DNA from: Ciborinia camelliae
Lineage: Eukaryota > Ascomycota > Leotiomycetes > Helotiales > Sclerotiniaceae
Assembly (NCBI GenBank): GCA_025890175.1
Contig: JANPYM010000003.1
Span: 1,957,795-2,021,794, forward strand
Length of the DNA stretch: 64,000 nucleotides
Direction: 5' to 3'
The notes beneath the pieces are model-generated. The model made no database searches. It was not told where the DNA came from and saw nothing but the letters and a program-made list of their open reading frames with translations. The position numbers were made by a program, and so were the translations under genes. This document shows positions 61,091-64,000 of the stretch, piece by piece. How positions within the stretch are numbered: position 1 is the stretch's first letter; the number at the start of each line of letters is the position of its first letter.

Positions 61091-62538
61091 TTGGCTGGTG
61101 TACCCCTTAGGGGTGTTGAAAATGCCAAGGCAGACGGCGTTCTCCTTGCACCACCATTCATTGAGGAAGAAGGTAAAAACTCCGAAATGCTTGATTTCTT
61201 GGTCAAGAATATCGGTATACTTCTGTACGGTGGTGGGGATATGTCACAGGGCATAGGTGACAAGATCTCGAAGCAGATCAAGCTATCCATGATCTTATGT
61301 TCCACGGAAAGTGTTGCTTACCCGGCAGTTTTTTCTAGCGACAAATGACCAGTTGATGACTGGAAATAATTTTATTTCAATCCAAACACTGGTATCTAAC
61401 TTGTACCACACTCAGACAACTGCTATAAAGCAGTCTAAGTTTGTAATCCTGACCCTGGAAAGGAACAACTAGTTTTCTCAGTGTCCCAAGTTTGAAGAAG
61501 GGGAAACTCATAATCTCTACGCTCCACATATTTCCATCCCCGGTCTTTGGGTTTATTCAGGACGAAGTGATGATATTCTGGTCCTCTTGATGAACGAAAA
61601 AGCCAAGCCTGTAAGATAGAGTAACATATCTCACACAATCCCAAAGTTTGAGCAGCCCTCGTCGTCGGTGCTCACAGATTTCAGACAGCGTTACTTGTTG
61701 AGTGAACATCTCCCCAAACGCTTTCCACGGTTGAACGGACAGAAACAATCGACCGCGTCTGGCCAATAATTTAGGAGGCAAACCAGGAATGCCCACGCCA
61801 CGCCCAAGTCGCCAAATCTCACATATTTTTCACCCATCCAGATGACCCCATGGTGAGATCAGGGAAGGGGGGCATTCAGGGGCGACCAACACCGGATCTC
61901 TACGCAAAGGAGATCAACGATCTCTATGCAGGCGCGGATAAAATGTTAGCTTCGGCTCCATTGGATATCGTACCCGAAACTCTCACTGATGATGCCACAG
62001 AGTCTCTTCTTATGGGCTACTCGGAGTCGAAGTTTATCGCTGAAAACGTCCTTTCCTACAGTGAGGAAAGTTTTTCCCATATGCCAATCAGCATTGCTCG
62101 CATTGGGCAATTGCAGGACCCGTCTCCACCAAAGGAATCTGTAACAAACGAGTGGTTTCCAAGTCTTGTGCTTAGTTCCACCCACCTGGTGTTATTCCCG
62201 AATCACTGAATCCGACAGATCATAGCGAACTTGATTGGATGCCCATTGACCTCATCGCTGACATCCTTGTAGAGCTCATATTCGGTGAGAGAGAGTATCA
62301 AATCGAGAGAGCCAAGGTTTGTCATCTTGTCAACCCAGTTCTCGTTTCGTGGAAACCCCTTCTGCCCACGATCATCGAGGCCACTACACCAGAGCAAAAG
62401 AATAAGCCGGTTCCTGTACCTTTTCCGAAATGGATTGATCGTGTTCGAAAAGAAGCTGATAATCTACATTCTATGGTCATGTTGGAGAAGAATTCGACGA
62501 TCAAACTCTTGTCTTTCTATGATGGATTAGCGAAATGA
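61091..62538 (+). pseudogene. Relic of NRPS-like adenylate-forming reductase
   Basis: Pieces of one enzyme in order on the plus strand. The adenylation domain appears as ADGVLLAPPFIEEEGKN and ILLYGGGDMSQGIGDKISKQ. The A-domain C-terminal part (CNPDPGKEQLVFSV, HISHNPKV, AALVVGAHRFQTALLVE, EANQECPRHAQVAKSHIFF, RSGKGGIQGRPTPDLYAKE) spans several stops and frame changes between 61340 and 61850. After a gap the thioester-reductase domain continues as LLMGYSESKFIAENVL, LDWMPIDLIADILVEL, VCHLVNPVLVSWKPLLP and EKNSTIKLLSFYDGLAK. The carrier domain and the NAD-binding start are absent. Such enzymes reduce aryl or amino acids to aldehydes, often in secondary-metabolite clusters. It cannot make a working protein. 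Confidence 0.85.
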
Positions 62539-64000
62539 AGAGGCACGAGAATCTTAGAGATTAGGAAAAAGGTACAGACGAGTGAGAAATTGCGCGGATT
62601 GAAGGGTATCGAAGGAGCATGGGTTGAGAAATCGGCGCAGGGTTGGATTAAATGAAGAAATGTATGTTTTAATCCTTTTGAGAGAATGGCGAATTTTTCG
62701 GGGGAAGTGATTGGATATTGAGATATTTTGAGCTACAGTACTAGACCACTTCTATTTGTTCGACAGGGGTTTTGCACCAAAAGTCAACCACTTTAATAAT
62801 TTATATAATTTCTAATATCAATAGAATTATTTTTATTATTTATAATATAGATTATTTCGAAAGAAAATTCGATTAAAAAATATATAATTTATTTTTAGAA
62901 ATTTTCTAATTTATATAATTAAGATACAAAGTTATTTAATAGTTTTTGAATCAATTTTTGCGGGGAAAATCAATAAAAAATTTAATTTCAACTTTAAGGA
63001 TTAAATATTTCACGAATATAATTTTTTAGCTTTTCAAAATTTAATTATATAATCTTTTTGTAAAAATCTTTAATATATTAATAGGAATTAATGATTGAAC
63101 TTTTAATCGTATTAAAATATTAAAGTGAAATGTATGTATTTTGATTGATTTGGGTATAAATTTAAGGTTCAACTAATATAAGTGGAGGGGTACTGTAGGT
63201 TAACTCGAAATGTGATATCAAACCAAACCTTGGAATTGTAAGACTCCAAGTGTCGGGTCTTTGTCTGATGGTGACTTGATCCCAATACGATATCTGTATT
63301 TATTGGCCCACGTGATGGACGATACATTTGAAAAGGAAAGTCTCGTTCCAGTCGAGTTTTGAGTGAATGTGGAGTGCATTAGGGGGTAAAGCGGTAAGGC
63401 TTTCGGCACATGGTGCTGTGCAAGTGATTTACCCCGTACTTTTCCCCTGTGCTTGTACCACCCGACTTGAAATTTTCTTGATGTGCGCCAATGGGAATCT
63501 TCATCGAACGTTGGTATAGTTTTAGGTCTAACTTAGTCCCCCTTTTTAGCCTAGGTAGACCAGTGGAGGTAGACATAACGTGGTAATAATGCATTCAAGA
63601 AGTTGGGATAGCTTTCCCCATATGATTTCTAGACACCTGCAACCTTATTTGTACCATAACTAGGTCCTAGTAGCAGCAGTGGCTGTAGCTGGTAGCTAAT
63701 TAATGGAAATCAACCAATGATGATCTCTTGGATATTTGACACATTCCTGGGGTTTCGACCCAAAAGACTAGGGTTAGGTATTTCTCTTTCCCCAGATTAT
63801 GGATTGATTTGGGCATTGTCGGATTATCCTAATGTAACCGAGTCTGGGCGTCTCTAAGCGACCCAATGATTACCCGATCCGATCTCGGCGTTTTTAATAC
63901 CTTGTATGGTAATTTGATTCTTCTGCACTTCGCACACAAAACCTTATAGAAAATACGTTAAGATGTACGTGATACGAATAAGGAACATCTTTCAATAATA
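62539..64000. other. Right-edge spacer with AT-rich tract
   Basis: No gene supported. 62781-63140 is almost pure A/T. The remainder has ordinary composition with short unlikely frames. Confidence 0.55.
62781..63140. repeat. Extremely AT-rich tract, probably RIP-mutated repeat
   Basis: About 360 bp with very few G or C residues and many TATAA/TTTAT words. In ascomycetes such islands usually are repeats mutated from C to T by RIP. No transposon frame is recoverable. Confidence 0.6.

Noticed and set aside
61557..61796. Minus-strand frame of 79 codons in the reductase relic
   Set aside because: The plus strand of the same interval reads as A-domain C-terminal sequence with stops; the minus frame is a shadow.

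Overview
The window is nuclear DNA from a filamentous ascomycete (Pezizomycotina), most likely a helotialean of the Botrytis/Sclerotinia type. That placement is inference. What the sequence shows is genes cut by short GT-AG introns with CTAAC-type branch points, long UTR-like spacers, single-copy eukaryotic genes (ARP4, TAF1, RPB11, ING, a cis-prenyltransferase), secreted-protein genes with signal peptides, AT-rich decayed tracts, and a recurrent CCTAGGTA/(CCTA)n element confined to spacers. There are no operons, ribosome-binding sites or CRISPR arrays. All coordinates for spliced genes were assembled by hand from splice signals, phase and family motifs.

Layout. 0-10.4 kb is dense: an intronless LRR-protein kinase (-), actin-related protein ARP4 (+), a PLP/zinc D-serine dehydratase (-), and TFIID subunit TAF1 (+). 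10.4-20.2 kb has no convincing protein gene; it leads into a MEF2/Rlm1-type MADS-box factor (20.2-22.4 kb, +). 22.4-25.8 kb is gene-poor, AT-rich and transposon-like. 25.8-34.6 kb is a secretome-like island: a 94-aa secreted protein with ten mature cysteines, a secreted SnoaL/NTF2-like protein, a single-pass membrane protein and a secreted aspartic protease with a Ser/Thr tail. 36.7-50.5 kb returns to core genes: RPB11 (-), nitronate monooxygenase (+), a DUF3716 protein (-), an AVT3/4-type vacuolar amino acid transporter (-) and a vacuolar cation-chloride cotransporter (+), the last two divergent. 51-54.2 kb holds a frameshifted ORF, a small GPI-anchored-type protein and a cytochrome P450 relic. 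54.9-59 kb has dehydrodolichyl diphosphate synthase and an ING/PHD protein. 59-64 kb ends in a decayed NRPS-like adenylate-forming reductase next to an extremely AT-rich tract.

Functionally, several core genes act in chromatin and transcription (ARP4, ING, TAF1, RPB11, Rlm1-like), and two probably act at the vacuole. The secreted and decayed genes sit in AT-rich or repeat-bearing spacers, the pattern of a two-compartment fungal genome. The most interesting items are the ten-cysteine secreted protein, the secretome cluster, the TAF1 splice choices that affect its zinc knuckle, the 9.8-kb gene-free region before the MADS gene, the spacer-restricted CCTAGGTA palindromes, and two independent relics of secondary-metabolism-type genes.
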